Part shown: in pieces, positions 30,183-41,600 of the stretch
Layout: every line of letters starts with the position of its first letter
Position numbering within the stretch: the first letter of the stretch is position 1
Origin: Phaseolus vulgaris
Lineage: Eukaryota > Streptophyta > Magnoliopsida > Fabales > Fabaceae
Assembly: GCF_000499845.2 (NCBI RefSeq)
Contig: NC_023749.2
Coordinates: 39,974,498-40,038,497, forward strand
Length of the DNA stretch: 64,000 bases
Direction: 5' to 3'
Notes under the pieces: generated by a model
Databases searched by the model: none
The model's input: the letters and a program-made list of their open reading frames with translations, nothing else
What the model was told of the DNA's origin: nothing
Program-made: the position numbers and the translations under genes

Positions 30183-31402
30183 TAACTTTCCTCCTTTGTA
30201 CATGTAATTTGAACTGATATACTTATGTTATGACATTTCCTATCTCTTTATATAGTATCTCTGTTAACTTTTATTTCCCTTGTATAAATCTCTTAGACGA
30301 AATAGACTTAGCAACTTCGTGAGCGCAATTACATATTAACTGCTTCGAACCATCAAATTTTGAACGATAACATTCTAACAACTTGTAAACTTAAGGTAAT
30401 AAACCTCAGCGCGAAATCACTTTCCAAATACCGAGCTTCAACCCGACTAATGGCTTAAGACACAGCTCACCTGATCTGCTTTATCAAAACGGGCCTTGGC
30501 TTCTCGCCGTCGCTTGGATTTCTCCTGGTCGCCAAAGATTCTTTAGCGATACTAGCTTCCTCTTGCTCTCACAACTTGGCCATTGTTCCCTCATCTGGGG
30601 GTAGAGGCGCCTTTCGGATCCTTCTCTACCTCCCTGAGCTTCAGAACAAGGAATCGGGTGGCTGGGCGTTCTCTTCGAACCTACCTTAGCCACCCTCCGA
30701 GCTTCTTCCACCCTTTACACCATACTTGAACTCGTTCGAGACGAGAAGGATTTTATCTTGCCTGAACTCGCTCATCGGCGAGAAGGTCTTTATCTCGTGC
30801 CTCTACATTGCCCCAGGGGCTACATCATCTCTCCCCCAGAAACACTGAGGACTTTTTGCTGGTGCCTCTACATTGCCCCAGAGGCTACATCTTCTCTCCT
30901 CTGGAAGCACTGAGGACTTTTTGCTGGTGCCTCTACATTGCCCCAGAGGCTACATCTTCTCTCCTCTGGAAGCACTGAGGACTTTTTACTCTTTCTAGCC
31001 TGCACTCGCTCGACGGTGAGGAGGTCTTTGTCTCACCTCAGGACGCGCGAGGGCGTTGAGGTTTTTTAACTGGTGCCTCCGATCGCCGAAAGACGATGAG
31101 GACTTTAAACTTTAACTGATGCCGCCAATCGCTGACAGACGATGGGGACTTAGAAAACTTTTTAGAAAGCATGCAACATAACTCCAAACTCGCCTTAAAT
31201 CACATATAAGTGACAAGGTCTTTCTTCAAAACTTTCGAAGAACAACAAGCATGCAATCTAAAACACTTTAAACTTTGAAAACTCTTCTTTATTGGGCGGC
31301 CTCATTAAAAACCCTCCTTAGGGAAAAAAGAGTGCCCCCTTCAAACTGTTTTAACAGAAACATTGTAAAGCTCTTCGTGTTTGTTTTTTACTTACAAAGC
31401 TT
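30183..31402. repeat. TatB1 convergent spacer with hairpin minisatellites
   Basis: No gene. At about 30780-31000 three units of roughly 70 bp (GTGCCTCTACATTGCCCCAG … CACTGAGGACTTTTTGC) each hold a GCCTCT/AGAGGC-type stem. Further units at 31070-31150 have CCTCCGATCG … CGATGAGG stems. Downstream comes a conserved block with CCCTCCTTAGGG, also found near 48280 and 57160. The spacer lies between the 3' ends of the antisense gene and pol. Confidence 0.75.
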
Positions 31403-32275
31403 TTAACTGTAATATAACTTGAGGTGCGTGGCGTTCCAAGTGCGAGGAATCGCCCCTCCTTCCAACGTCTCTAAGCGGTAGGCGCCGTTCCCGAGCGCCT
31501 CGGTTATCCTGAACGGTCCCGTCCACTTAGGCGACAGCTTGTTCTCCATCTCGTACTGGTGGGCCTTCCTCATCACCAGGTTGCCTTCTCTGAACTGTCT
31601 TGGCATCACCTTCGAGTTATACCTTCGTTCAATCCTTCTTTTCACTGCCTCTGCCTTCACTCTCGCCTCCTCCCTGACCTCATCCAGCAAATCCAGATTC
31701 AGCCTTCTTTCCTCGTTCGAGTCTTCCGCTACAAAGTTCTAGAATCTCGGCGAGCGCTCCTGGATTTCTACTGGAATCATTGCGTCGCACCCATAGACCA
31801 GGCTGAACGGGGTCTCATGGGTTCCTGACTGCTCGGTGGTGTGGTACGCCCAAACTATACGGGGTACCTCCTCAGCCCAACTTCCTTTGGCTTTCTCTAG
31901 CCTTCTCTTCAAACCTCTCAGCAATACCGGATTGGCCGACTCTACTTGGCCATTCGTCTGAGGGTGCTCGACGGATGCAAACACTTGTTGAATTCCCACC
32001 CCTTCGCACAGCTTCTTCAACAGGTGACTTGCAAACTGAGTCCCGTTATCTGACACTAGGCGCTTGGGCACACTAAAACGGCACACGATGTTCTTCCACA
32101 CAAAGATTTCGATCTTGTGTGCGGTGATCTGGGCCACTGGTTCCGCTTCAATCCACTTGGTGAAATATTCAATCGCCACCACCAAGTACTTCATCTGCCT
32201 GATCGCCAGCGGGAATGGTCCCAGAATATCGATCCCCCACGTGTGAAACGGCCAAGGGCTGTAAATCGACTTCAA
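31403..32275 (-). pseudogene. TatB1 integrase core and C-terminal domain
   Basis: The core (32275-31739) has the catalytic series D (GIDILGPF), D (SDNGTQF) and E (NGQVESAN). A TAG at 31739-31741 replaces the CAG that encodes Gln in TatB2 and TatB3. The C-terminal part (31690-31403) ends with the GPF/Y-type module (KWTGPFRITEALGNGAYRL) and HLKLYYS. No chromodomain follows, as expected for Tat. The N-terminal zinc finger is in the next entry, out of frame. Confidence 0.9.
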
Positions 32276-34392
32276 CTCCTCGGGAGGCGCCTTGTGCCAA
32301 TCGGCGTGCTGCTAGCATTGCTTGCAGCACTGCGCATACTTCTTGCAGTCTTTCTCATCGTAGGCCAATAGTAACCTGCACGGAGAGTCCTTGCAGCCAG
32401 AGCTCGACCCCCGACGTGGCTTCCGCAAATCCCCTGGTGGAGCTCGGCCATGATTCTTGTACATTTTTCCCTGTGCACACACTCCAAGAGTGGGTGTGTG
32501 AATCCAAACCTATATAGCTCGCCGTCAATCATTGTGTACTTGCTAGAATTCTTTTTTATCTTCCTAGCCTCCGTCGGATCCAGCGGGAGAAGGCCATCCG
32601 CCAGGCATCGCTTGTACAGTGTTACCCAGGTGTCTGGCTCATGGGTCGTGCAGACCTGCGTCATGTTCACCTTTTCTCCCCGACATGCTCTTATTCTTGG
32701 CGACCTCAAGGTCTCTTGAGTCAAAGATCTGTGACTCCTCGCCGCTTTCTCCGTCGACTTGCTTATCTGAAGAACCAGGTGATCTGCCACAAATGCTCTG
32801 GGCGTCTTCAGAGTTTCTTGGATCACCGTCCTCTGCCTACCCCCCTTGCCTGAACTGGCGAGCTTGGCTAGCAAGTCAGCTCGGGCATTCTGCTCTCTGG
32901 GTACATGCACCACTTCAAAGGAGACAAAGGAACTCTTCAATTCCTGTACATACTCCAGGTAAGCCGCCATTTGTGGATCTTTAGCCTGGAACTCGCCTGT
33001 TACTTGTCCCGTGACCAACAGCGAGTCACTCTTAGCCATCAACACCCTAGCTCCCATCTCCTTAGCCAGTAAGATGCCGGCGATCAGCGCCTCATATTTT
33101 GCTTGATTGTTGTTGGCCTTGAAGGCAAACCTCAGGGATTGTTCGATCAGCACGCCGTTGGGTCCTTCCAATATGACTCCAGCACCGCTACCCTGCTGGT
33201 TCGATGATCCGTCCACGGAGAGGACCCAGCGAAAGTCATCCCCCTCAACTCGTGTCGATTCAGACGAGAGCTCGACCACGAAATCTGCGAAGATCTGCCC
33301 CTTAATCGGACCTCGGGGCTCATACTTAATATCGAACTCCGACAGCTCCACCGCCCACTTCACCATCCTCCCGGCGACGTCGGGCTTCTTTAGAACCTTC
33401 TGCATGGGCAAGTCGGTCATTACCAGTATCGTGAAGCTGTGGAAATAGTGGCGTAACCTTCTCGCCGAAAAGACCACTGCCAATGCAGTTTTCTCCAAGG
33501 CCTGATATCTTACTTCCGGGCCCTGCAGCACCTTGCTGACAAAATAAATAGGCTTCTGGGCCTGATCTTGGTCTTGGGTGAGCACCGCACTCACCGCCCT
33601 CTCAGTCACAGCAAAATACAACCTGAGAGGGGTTCCCGTCAACGGTTTGCACAAAACCGGCGGGCTTGCTAGGTACTCTTTAAGCTTGACGAAGGCCTCT
33701 TCACACTCCTTCGTCCAAGTAAACTTGTTGTTCCGTCTTAAGCACTGAAAATACGGATGGCCCTTCTCTCCGCTGGCTGACACGAAACGAGACAGGGCGG
33801 CCATTCGACCTGTAAGCTGCTGCACTTCCTTCACGGTAGCCGGGCTCCTCATCGCCAAGATGGCAGCGCACTTGTCAGGGTTGGCTTCTATTCCTCTTTC
33901 AGTTAAGAGAAATCCCAAGAACTTTCCTGCCTCCACGCCAAAGATGCACTTCTCGGGATTCAGCTTTAACCTAAACTTGGCGATCGTAGTGAACAATTCC
34001 TCCAAGTCTGCAACGTGCTTGCTCTTCTCTGGCGAGGTCACGACCATGTCATCCACGTACGCTTGCACATTCCTTCCCAGCATTGGTGCAAGTACCCGAT
34101 CCATCAACCTCTGGTACGTGGCCCCCGCGTTCTTCAGCCCAAATGGCATCACCTTGTAGCAGTAGCACGATCTCTCGGTCATGAAGGCGGTCTTCTCTTC
34201 ATCCATGGGATGCATCTTTATCTGGTTGTACCCCGAGAAAGCATCCAGAAAGCTTAGCAACTTACACCCTGCAGCACTGTCGACCAGGGCATCTATGCTT
34301 GGCAAAGGATATGAATCCTTTGGGCAGGCCTTGTTCAGATCAGTGAAATCGACGCACATGCGCCATTTCCCATTGCTTTTCTTCACCAGCAC
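32272..34392 (-). pseudogene. pol: TatB1 RT, RNase H, second RNase H and integrase N-terminus
   Basis: A 706-codon open stretch. RT: CVDFTDLNKACPKDSYPLP, MPFGLKNAGATYQRLMDRV, YVDDMVVTSPEK. The gypsy RNase H is degenerate at its first acidic position (LYFAVTERAV). The second RNase H has VDGSSNQQGSGAG, AKSDSLLVTGQ and NARADLLAKLASSGKGG. The integrase zinc-finger region (HVGGRALAARTLRAGYYWPT) is followed by a frameshift near 32365, after which the residues no longer match TatB2 and TatB3. Confidence 0.9.
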
Positions 34393-34416
34393 GACATTGG
34401 CCAGCCAATCAGGGTA

Positions 34417-35912
34417 CTACACCTCCCTGATATGGCCTGCAGCGAGGAGCTTCTGTGTTTCGTCCCTGATCGCCTGCCTTCTCTCCTCGTTGAATTTCCT
34501 CCTCCTCTGTCGTACTGGTCTGACCTGGTTGTCCATCACCAAATGATGGCACAAAAAGTCGGGATCGATCCCGGGCATGTCCGAAGCGGACCATGCGAAC
34601 GCATCCAGATGCCGCTCTATCACCTTGGCGATCTGGTCCTGGAGCTCAGTCTCCAGAGATCTTCCCAGCTTGAAGATCTTTCCCCCGATCTCCCTTTCGA
34701 GCCACTGCTCGACGGGTTTTGGTCTGGTCTCTCTGGCGATCACCGCCCTGGCGATTCCCTGCTCCCTCGCTTCCTCAGGGTGATTCCTCGCCTCTTCTTC
34801 CTCTCGACCGGCGTTCCCCTCCCCCAGCTCAGCATCTACCATCACCACGTCGCTTCCGGCGGTCTCCTCCATCACCGTCGGCCTGGGCTTCACACCGGGT
34901 GGCGGGGTGGTTGTCACGTAACTCACAGACCTCTTGTTCTTCAGGCTATTCTCATAGCACTTCTTTGCTTCTTTCTGGTCGGATTTGATGGTGATCACCA
35001 CCCCCTCCATAGATGGCAGCTTCACCTTCATGTGCCGGGTCGAGGGTATAGCGCCTATTCTGTTGAGCGTGGGTCTTCCCAACAGAATGTTGTATGCTGA
35101 AGGAGCGTTCACGACAAGGTACTTGATTTTTTCTGTTCTCGAGCCCGCCTCATCCGTAAACGTAGTCCGCAACTCAATGTACCCCCTGACCTCCACCTGG
35201 TCGCCAGCGAAACCATACAAACACCCTCCACAGGGCCTCAGCTGGTCAAGGGGTAGTTCCAACTGTGTGAAAGTCGGCCAGAACATCACGTCTGCCGAGC
35301 TTCCTTGGTCCACCAGAACCCTGTGGACCTTCCTTCCCGCCGTAATCAGCGTTATGACTATGGGGTCGTTGTCATGAGGCACAACGTCCCGAAGATCTTG
35401 CTTTGTGAACGTAATGTCCACATCCGGCGAGTGGTCCTCAAACATATCCACCGTCATCACAGACCTCGCATACTTCTTCCTCTGTGACGCGGTGCATCCG
35501 CCTCCTGAGAAACCCCCTGCAATGGTGTGGATTTCTTCGTGGGTAGGCATCTCGTGCTGCTGAGCCTCACCACCTGCTGGTTGGGAGCTCGACGCGCCCC
35601 CCGTCCTTCTATCCACCAAGTAGTCGTTGAGGAACCCGCTCTTAACCAGATCGTCGAGCTGGTACCCTAAAGCCAAGCATGAGTCCACGGTGTGGCCAAA
35701 GCCCTGGTGGAACTCGCACCAGGCGTCCGGCTTTGGTCCCAGCACCTTGTCGCCCACCTTCTCGGGGGCCTTCAACCTAGCTGATATATTGGGAATGGCG
35801 ATCAGGTCCGCCAGTCCCATGACAAACTTGTGTTTTGGCGGGCGATTGTACTCCCGGCGTCCTGGTTGAGAGCGCCCTGGGCCCCTGCCCTTGTTCTTCC
35901 TCGGATCATAAG
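34417..35912 (-). pseudogene. TatB1 gag C-terminus, protease and start of RT
   Basis: Begins in mid-gag (YDPRKNKGRG) at the truncation. A zinc-knuckle-like CEFHQGFGHTVDSC and the aspartic protease (VDQGSSADVMFWPTF … YNILLGRPTLNRIGA) follow, then the RT lead-in (WSASDMPGIDPDFLCHHL). It ends at TAG 34419-34417, where TatA has CAG; the next entry continues the frame. Confidence 0.9.
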
Positions 35913-36301
35913 AAGGCGTGGGAGAAGAGTGTTCCTTCCCACAAGGTTGCTCAACAAGACAAGCCTTTTGAAAACGTCTTGGAAAATTTGCTTCTTGTTG
36001 AACAACCAAGCCTAGTCTTTTGTAAAGGAACACTTGCATGCATTGCCACAAGTGATGAACTCATGAGTCTACCTCCTCAAGTAGAAAAACTTTTAAGTGA
36101 ATTTGAAGATATATTCTCTAATGAAGGACCTATTGGACTCCCTCCCATTCGAGGTATAGAACATCAAATTGACTTCATTCCGGGGGCAAGCCTACCAAAT
36201 AGGCCCGCTTATAGAACAAACCCCGAGGAAACCAAGGAGATAGAGTCACAAGTTCAAGACTTGTTGGAGAAAGGTTGGGTTCAAAAGAACCTAAGCCCTT
36301 G
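35913..36301 (+). pseudogene. pol: Chr1 pol: pre-RT segment and RT N-terminus
   Basis: + strand, open from the junction with TatB1. AWEKSVPSHKVAQQDKPFEN and VEQPSLVFCKGTLACIA match the ChrD frame; the RT lead-in PPIRGIEHQIDFIPGASLPN and RTNPEETKEIESQVQDLLEK follows. It is cut after SPC by a solo LTR; the RT resumes at 36999 in the same frame once one CCTTG copy is discounted. The start is lost because of the deletion shared with TatB1. Confidence 0.88.
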
Positions 36302-36998
36302 TGATGGCATTTTCATGAAGTTCTTCTTGAATCAAAGTAGAGCAAAGGGGCGGAAGCAATGGATGAGGTGAGCAAGATCCTCCTAAGAGTGGTGTTGATC
36401 TTGTAGGTGCATGATAAGTATGGGTATTGGGTGGTTCGGCCAGCCCAAGGGAAAAGATGAAGGAATTGAAGTTTAGAGCCTAGGATTCTAGGGAGAAGCA
36501 AAGTTTGGCACAAAATGGCAGCATAACTTTACTCACAATAAACTTGGAAATACAAAGAGAAGGCCTCCCTATTTATAAGCTAGATGGTCGTGATTCTTAA
36601 GCTAATACCTAATGAAATGTAAACCAAATGAAATGCAAATCATAGGCACATGTGCTATGACCGGTCACACATAGCAAGCTTCTAGAATGTTTAACTCAAA
36701 TGTGCTTTCTACACTACTCTATCTACTAAGTACCCCTATTGGGCCTTTATGCAACATATACAAGGCTTTCTCTCTTCCATCCGTGGCTTCATCTACTTGT
36801 GCTTGAACATGCTTAGCCATTGACCTTGTGAGAGGACCTAGACGGTCTAGTTCCACATCTAGACGCTCCATTGGTAGCCTCCCTTCTTCACGTCCTAGAT
36901 GCTCATTCCTTGGAGCTAGACGTTCCCCTTGGTCTAGACGCTCTTCATGGTTTGGGCTTTGGCTTCCTTGGCTAGATGTGCTTGCCCCTCCTCCATCA
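36302..36998 (-). mobile_element. Chromovirus-family solo LTR inside Chr1 RT (697 bp, TSD CCTTG)
   Basis: In + orientation starts TGATGGCATTTTCATG and ends CTCCTCCATCA. It is flanked by CCTTG at 36297-36301 and 36999-37003, so it is a true solo LTR left by recombination of an inserted element. On the minus strand it carries the LTR-encoded tail (36998-36719) with Leu heptads and [10 protein letters not shown]. Confidence 0.95.
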
Positions 36999-37510
36999 CC
37001 TTGTGTTGTACCTGTCTTGTTGGTGCCCAAAAAAGATGGAAAATGGCACATGTGTTGTGATTGTAGAGCAATCAACAACATCACCATCAAGTATAGGCAT
37101 CCAATCCCAAGGCTTGCTAACATGCTTGATGAACTACATGGGTCACCATATTCTCTAAAATTGACCTTAAAAGTGGGTATCACCAAATTAGAATCAAAGA
37201 CGGTGATGAATGGAAAACCGCTTTTAAGACCAAGTTTGGATTATATGAGTGGTTGGTGATGCCCTTTGGGTTCACTAATGCCCCTAGTACATTCATGAGG
37301 CTCATGAATCATACCTTGAGAGATTGTATAGGTAAATATGTTGTAGTTTATTTTGATGATATCTTAGTGTATAGCAAGACCCTAGAAGACCATCTAAGTC
37401 ACCTTAGGGAAGTTCTTCTAGTGCTTAGGAAAAATAGTCTTTTTGCCAATAGGGATAAGTGCACCTTTTGTGTAGATAGTGTAGTTTTCTTAGGTTTCAT
37501 AGTTAACTAA
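36999..37510 (+). pseudogene. Chr1 RT palm
   Basis: [20 protein letters not shown] and [15 protein letters not shown], then a frameshift near 37147; [16 protein letters not shown] and catalytic YFDD (about 37349-37360) follow in the next frame. It ends in TAA at 37508-37510, after GFIVN, where Chr4 has a sense codon. Confidence 0.9.
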
Positions 37511-37516
37511 AGGGGG

Positions 37517-38892
37517 GTGCATGTTGACCCCGAGAAAATCAAAGCCATCCGAGAGTGGCGCACTCCACAAAATGTAAGTGATGTAAGGAGTTTTCATGGG
37601 TTAGCTAGCTTCTATAGAAGGTTTGTGCCTAACTTTTCAAGCCTAGCTTCTCCTTTGAATGAACTTGTAAAAAAAGATGTTGCATTTTGTTGGAATGATA
37701 AGCATGAGCAAGCCTTCCAAAGGCTAAAAGCTCAACTCACCAATGCACCAATTCTATCTCTTCCAAATTTTTCCAAAACTTTTGAGATAGAATGTGATGC
37801 ATCGGGAGTAGGCATAGGTGTGGTATTGTTGCAAGGTGGACACCCCATTGCCTATTTTAGTGAAAAACTCCATGGTGCCACCCTCAACTATCCCACCTAT
37901 GACAAAGAGCTCTATGCTCTTGTGCGAGCCCTAAAGACTTGGGAACACTACCTTGTGTCCAAAGAATTTGTCATCCATAGTGATCACGAGTCTTTAAAAT
38001 ATTTAAAGGGCCAACACAAGCTCAACAAGAGACATGCTAAATGGATGGAGTTTCTTGAACAATTTCCTTATGTAATCAAATACAAGAAAGGAAGCACCAA
38101 TATAGTAGCCGATGCTCTTTCAAGACGGCATACACTCTTTTCAAAATTGGGTGCCCAAATTCATGGATATGATCACATAAGAGAGCTTTACCAAGAGGAT
38201 CAAGAACTTTCATCCATCTATGCCCAATGTCAACATAGGGCGCAAGGAGGTTACTATGTGACCGAGGGGTATCTTTTTAAAGAAGGAAAACATTGCATTC
38301 CCCAAGGCACACATAGGAAACTCCTTGTCAAGGAATCACATGAAGGAAGACTCCTGGGCCATTTTGGAGTTGATAAGACTCTAGACATTTTGAAAGAAAA
38401 AATTTGTTGGCCACACATGAGAAAAGATGTCCAAAGACATTGTTCTAGATGCATATCATGTTTAAAAGCAAAGTCTAGAACAATGCCTCATGGACTCTAC
38501 ACTCCCTTGCCGATTGCAAATGCTCCTTGGGAAGACATTAGCATGGACTTCATTTTAAGGCTCCCTAGGACTGCAAGAGGCCATGATTCTATCTTTGTGG
38601 TAGTGGACCGTTTTATCAAAATGTCCCATTTTATTCCTTGTCACAAGGTAGATGATGCTCAAAATATTTCTAGACTCTTCTTTAGAGAAGTGGTGAGACT
38701 TCATGGTCTACCTAGAAGTATAGTATCCGATAGAGATCCCAATTTCATAAGCCACTTTTGGAAAACTCTTTGGGGCAAACTTGGAACAAGACTACAATTT
38801 TCAACTTCTTGTCATCCTCAAACGGATGGCCAAACCGAAGTAGTAAATAGATCTCTTGGGATGAGTATCTTCCCCACATTGAGTTTGCTTAC
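37517..38892 (+). pseudogene. Chr1 RNase H and integrase (N-terminus and core)
   Basis: An open stretch of over 450 codons. RNase [48 protein letters not shown]. Integrase zinc finger [11 protein letters not shown] … [18 protein letters not shown] (HHCC intact), core D ([11 protein letters not shown]), D (VSDRDPNF) and E (DGQTEVVNR), all intact. After NRSL a short stretch (about 50 bp) expected before [12 protein letters not shown] is missing, and the frame is then cut by a Tat solo LTR. It is chromovirus-like (CRM/Reina type by similarity from memory). Confidence 0.9.
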
Positions 38893-39822
38893 TGATCCTG
38901 CCTGTTGACCAGGACGCAAGAGCCTTGCCTCGTCAAATCTGGATCGACTTTGCGCCGTGTTAGCTTCCGTCCTTCGCCTTGATTCACCTCAAGAACCTGC
39001 AAAAGACAGAACGGCGCCGTTGCGGCCGATCACGCTCCGACGCCCAAGTCAGCGACTGAACCACCAAAATACTAAGAGAAAACTAAGAACTTCAGGAACC
39101 GTGCAAAATTCTCTCTCAGCGTACTTAAGTTCTCGCAAGCGTAAAAGAAGTATTCTAAAACGCGCGTACCTCAGAAGTTCGTTAGGATTCCTTATATACC
39201 TGTGCATTTTCTCTCTCCTGACAGTGACACATCTAGACATGTGGCTCGTATCCAGCTGTACACGTGTCACCATCTGGAGCATCCTTGACTTGGGCGTCAC
39301 CTTTTACTCTTCAGGCTTTCGGCTAAGTTACTTATGCAGGAAACAACTTAGCGCATAACTGCCTTGGAGCGTGATCTCTTCTGCGTGGCGAGTACGGGTG
39401 TCTTCATACACACCTTCCCTGTGGTCTCGCCGGCCGCCATCATGATCTACTTCACTTGCTTCATCGTACATGCCCAGGTAAGCTGTTCCTCGACCTCAAC
39501 CTCCGGCTAGTTAGGGAATGACCATCTGACGACTTCATCCTCTGTTTCGAAAGATTGGAACAAGCTTCCCTGAGCCTTCGGCGATGTCCTCCTTTCGGCG
39601 ATCTCTGATCACTTGGTCGTCTGGGTTCGCATCCGGCGACTTCATCACAAACCTGGTGACCGCCAGTTTAGGTATGCTAGAGACCGGAGTACGCCAACTT
39701 AATGACTGGCGACTACACGACCCCCCCAACTTCCTTCCCTTCTGCCAGCCAGGTGTCCCGTTCGACATGCCTATACTATTGCTTGCTGCCACGTCATCAC
39801 TTCCGACTACCCGGGCGGTACA
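38893..39822 (-). mobile_element. Tat-family solo LTR inside Chr1 integrase (930 bp, TSD CTTAC)
   Basis: In + orientation starts TGATCCTGCCTGTTGACC and ends GGGCGGTACA. CTTAC lies at 38888-38892 and 39823-39827, and the integrase frame continues across one copy. Same family as the TatB1 LTR. Confidence 0.95.
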
Positions 39823-40595
39823 CTTACAATCGAGTAGTCCACAAGACTACTAATGCTTCTCGTTTTGAAGTAGTATATGGATTTAATCCTGTCACACCTA
39901 TGGATTTGTTACCTCTTCCTAATCCACAAGAATTTGCGCACAAGGAAGGAGTAATCAATGCCGATTTTGTGAAGAAAATGCATGAGAAGATTAAAATCCA
40001 AATAAAACAACAAAATGAAAAGTATACCAAATACAACAATAAAGGGAAGAAAGAAATAATTTTTGAGGAAGGACACTTAGTTTGGCTTCACTTTCGCAAA
40101 GACCGATTTCCAACTCAAAGGAAGTCCAAACTAAGTCCCCGAGGTGATGGACCCTTTCAAATCCTCAAGAGAGTCAACAACAATGCATACAAATTGGACC
40201 TACCTCTTGAATATGGAGTACATGATACTTTTAATGTAATTGATCTTTCTCCATTTGTAGGTACCAATGACGATGAGGACGAACTGGATTTGAGGACAAA
40301 TCCTTTCCAAGGGGGAGGGGATGATGGAGGAGGGCCAAGCTCACCACACTATGGAAGACAAGATCCAAGTCTAGACCGTTTAGAGCCATGTGGGGAGCGT
40401 CTAGACCCAAGTATGAAGCGTCTAGCACAATATGAGGGGCGACTACAAAAGGAGAGTCTAGGAGGAAGCCTAGACCGTCTAGGACCTATCACTAGGTCCA
40501 TGGCCAAGCATCTCCACGCACATTTGGGGCAAGCAACGGATGGAAGGGAAAGGAACTTGTACATGCTCCATGAAGGCCCATTAGGGGTGGCTTAG
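39823..40595 (+). pseudogene. Chr1 integrase C-terminus with tail running into the 3' LTR
   Basis: Resumes as YNRVVHKTTNASRFEVVYGF, with PMDLLPLPNPQEF, a Lys-rich helix, HLVWLHFRKDRFPTQRKSKL and GPFQILKRVNNNAYKLDLP (GPY/F-like module), then FNVIDLSPF. The frame passes without a stop through the polypurine tract (NPFQGGG) into the LTR at 40322 and ends at 40593-40595, giving the Leu-heptad segment, GPITRSMAKHLHA and LYMLHEGPLGVA. Extension into the LTR is known for CRM chromoviruses; the heptad tail I do not recognise. Confidence 0.85.
40309..40321 (+). other. Chr1 polypurine tract
   Basis: AAGGGGGAGGGGA directly before the 3' LTR. Confidence 0.9.
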
Positions 40596-41052
40596 TAGTT
40601 AGTGTAGTGTTGGAAAGCATAAACTTGTATCCTTTTTATTTAACCTAGTTAGCTCACGTTTTCTAGAAGATTCTCCACTAGGAACGGCCATGTGCTCCAT
40701 GTGCCATGTGCCTCCACATTTCCATTTCATTTAGCTAGCATTTCATCTTATATTAGCTTAACATTTATGGCCTCCTTAGCTTATAAAAGGAGAAGCCTAT
40801 CACTTGTATTTGCAAGATTAAATTGAGTAATGTTATGCTGCCCATTTTGTGCCATACTTGCTCCATTCCTAGTTTTTAGGTTTTAATCTTCCTTCACCAT
40901 CTATCAAAGGGCTGGCCGAACCTCCCTTCTTCCATACTCTTCATGCACCTTTAAGGTCACCACAACTCCTAGGAGGACCTTGCCCATTTCATACATAAGC
41001 TTCCGCACCATATTACCAAACATCCAAGAAGAGCTCCTTGAGAATGCCATCA
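40322..41052 (+). repeat. Chr1 3' LTR (731 bp)
   Basis: Starts TGATGGAGGAGGGCC, ends GAATGCCATCA, with TTATAAAAG TATA element near 40784. It is followed directly by 25S rDNA sequence (41053 on), so the element, or a predecessor, was inserted in or joined to rDNA. Confidence 0.9.
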
Positions 41053-41056
41053 CTTC

Positions 41057-41094
<38 letters not shown>

Positions 41095-41428
41095 TTGGTT
41101 GAAAAGCGAGTGGCGCGAAGCTACCATGCGTTGGATTATGATTGAACGCCTCTAAGTCAGAATCCGGGCTAGAAGCAATGCGTGTGCCCGCCGTTTGTTT
41201 GCCGACCAGCAGTAGGGGGCCTTGGCCCCCCAGACACACGTGTCGTTGGTGACCCTCGTAAGGTGAATCAGCCTTGCGAGACGCCTTGAAGCGCAATTCC
41301 CATCGAGCGGCGGGTAGAATCCTTTGCAGACGACTTAAATACGCGACGAGGTATTGTAAGTGGCAAAGTGGCCTTGCTGCCACGATCCACTGAGATTCAG
41401 CCCTTGTCGCTTTGATTCGTCCCTCCCC
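41053..41428 (+). rRNA. 3' end of a 25S rRNA gene with internal deletion (fragment)
   Basis: GTAGCCAAATGCCTCGTCAT and TAATTAGTGACGCGC (to about 41094) are followed without a gap by TTGGTTGAAAAGCGAGTGG, which in intact plant 25S lies several hundred bases further on. The join is at a shared GCGC, so an internal block has been deleted. The remainder (GAACGCCTCTAAGTCAGAAT, ATCGAGCGGCGGGTAGAATC, CACGATCCACTGAGATTCAG) reaches the mature 3' end GATTCGTCCCTCCCC near 41427. Many substitutions mark it as a pseudogene. Recognition is from memory. Confidence 0.92.
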
Positions 41429-41600
41429 TTCAACCACTCAAACAAATATCTTGTCCCTAATTTTATCATCACATTTTACAAAATCTAAGCAAGTACTTGG
41501 AAATCGCCAGAGGTTTTGCTTAATAGTGATGTGTAGTCCTGACTATACGTGAAAGTGTTTCATCACACGTGATGGGAATGTACCGCATTCCATTCAAAAT
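41429..41600 (+). other. Likely rDNA intergenic-spacer sequence after 25S
   Basis: Unique AT-rich sequence between the 25S 3' end and the tandem array. No gene. Position implies the start of the spacer; a pyrimidine-rich stretch follows the 25S end. Confidence 0.55.

Larger units (their letters stand above)
26109..35912 (-). mobile_element. TatB1: Tat-lineage element on the minus strand, 5' end deleted
   Basis: 3' LTR 26109-26996, polypurine tract, antisense gene reading on +, hairpin-rich spacer, then integrase, RNase H, RT, protease and the end of gag on -. Homology stops within gag near 35912, joined to Chr1 sequence at a short AAG overlap; the 5' LTR and most of gag are missing. Gag-pol has two in-frame stops and a frameshift, but the antisense gene is fully open. 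Confidence 0.92.

Noticed and set aside
36302..36998. Reading 36302-36998 as the 3' LTR of Chr1
   Set aside because: It is in opposite orientation and has its own CCTTG duplications within the RT, so it is an independent solo LTR.
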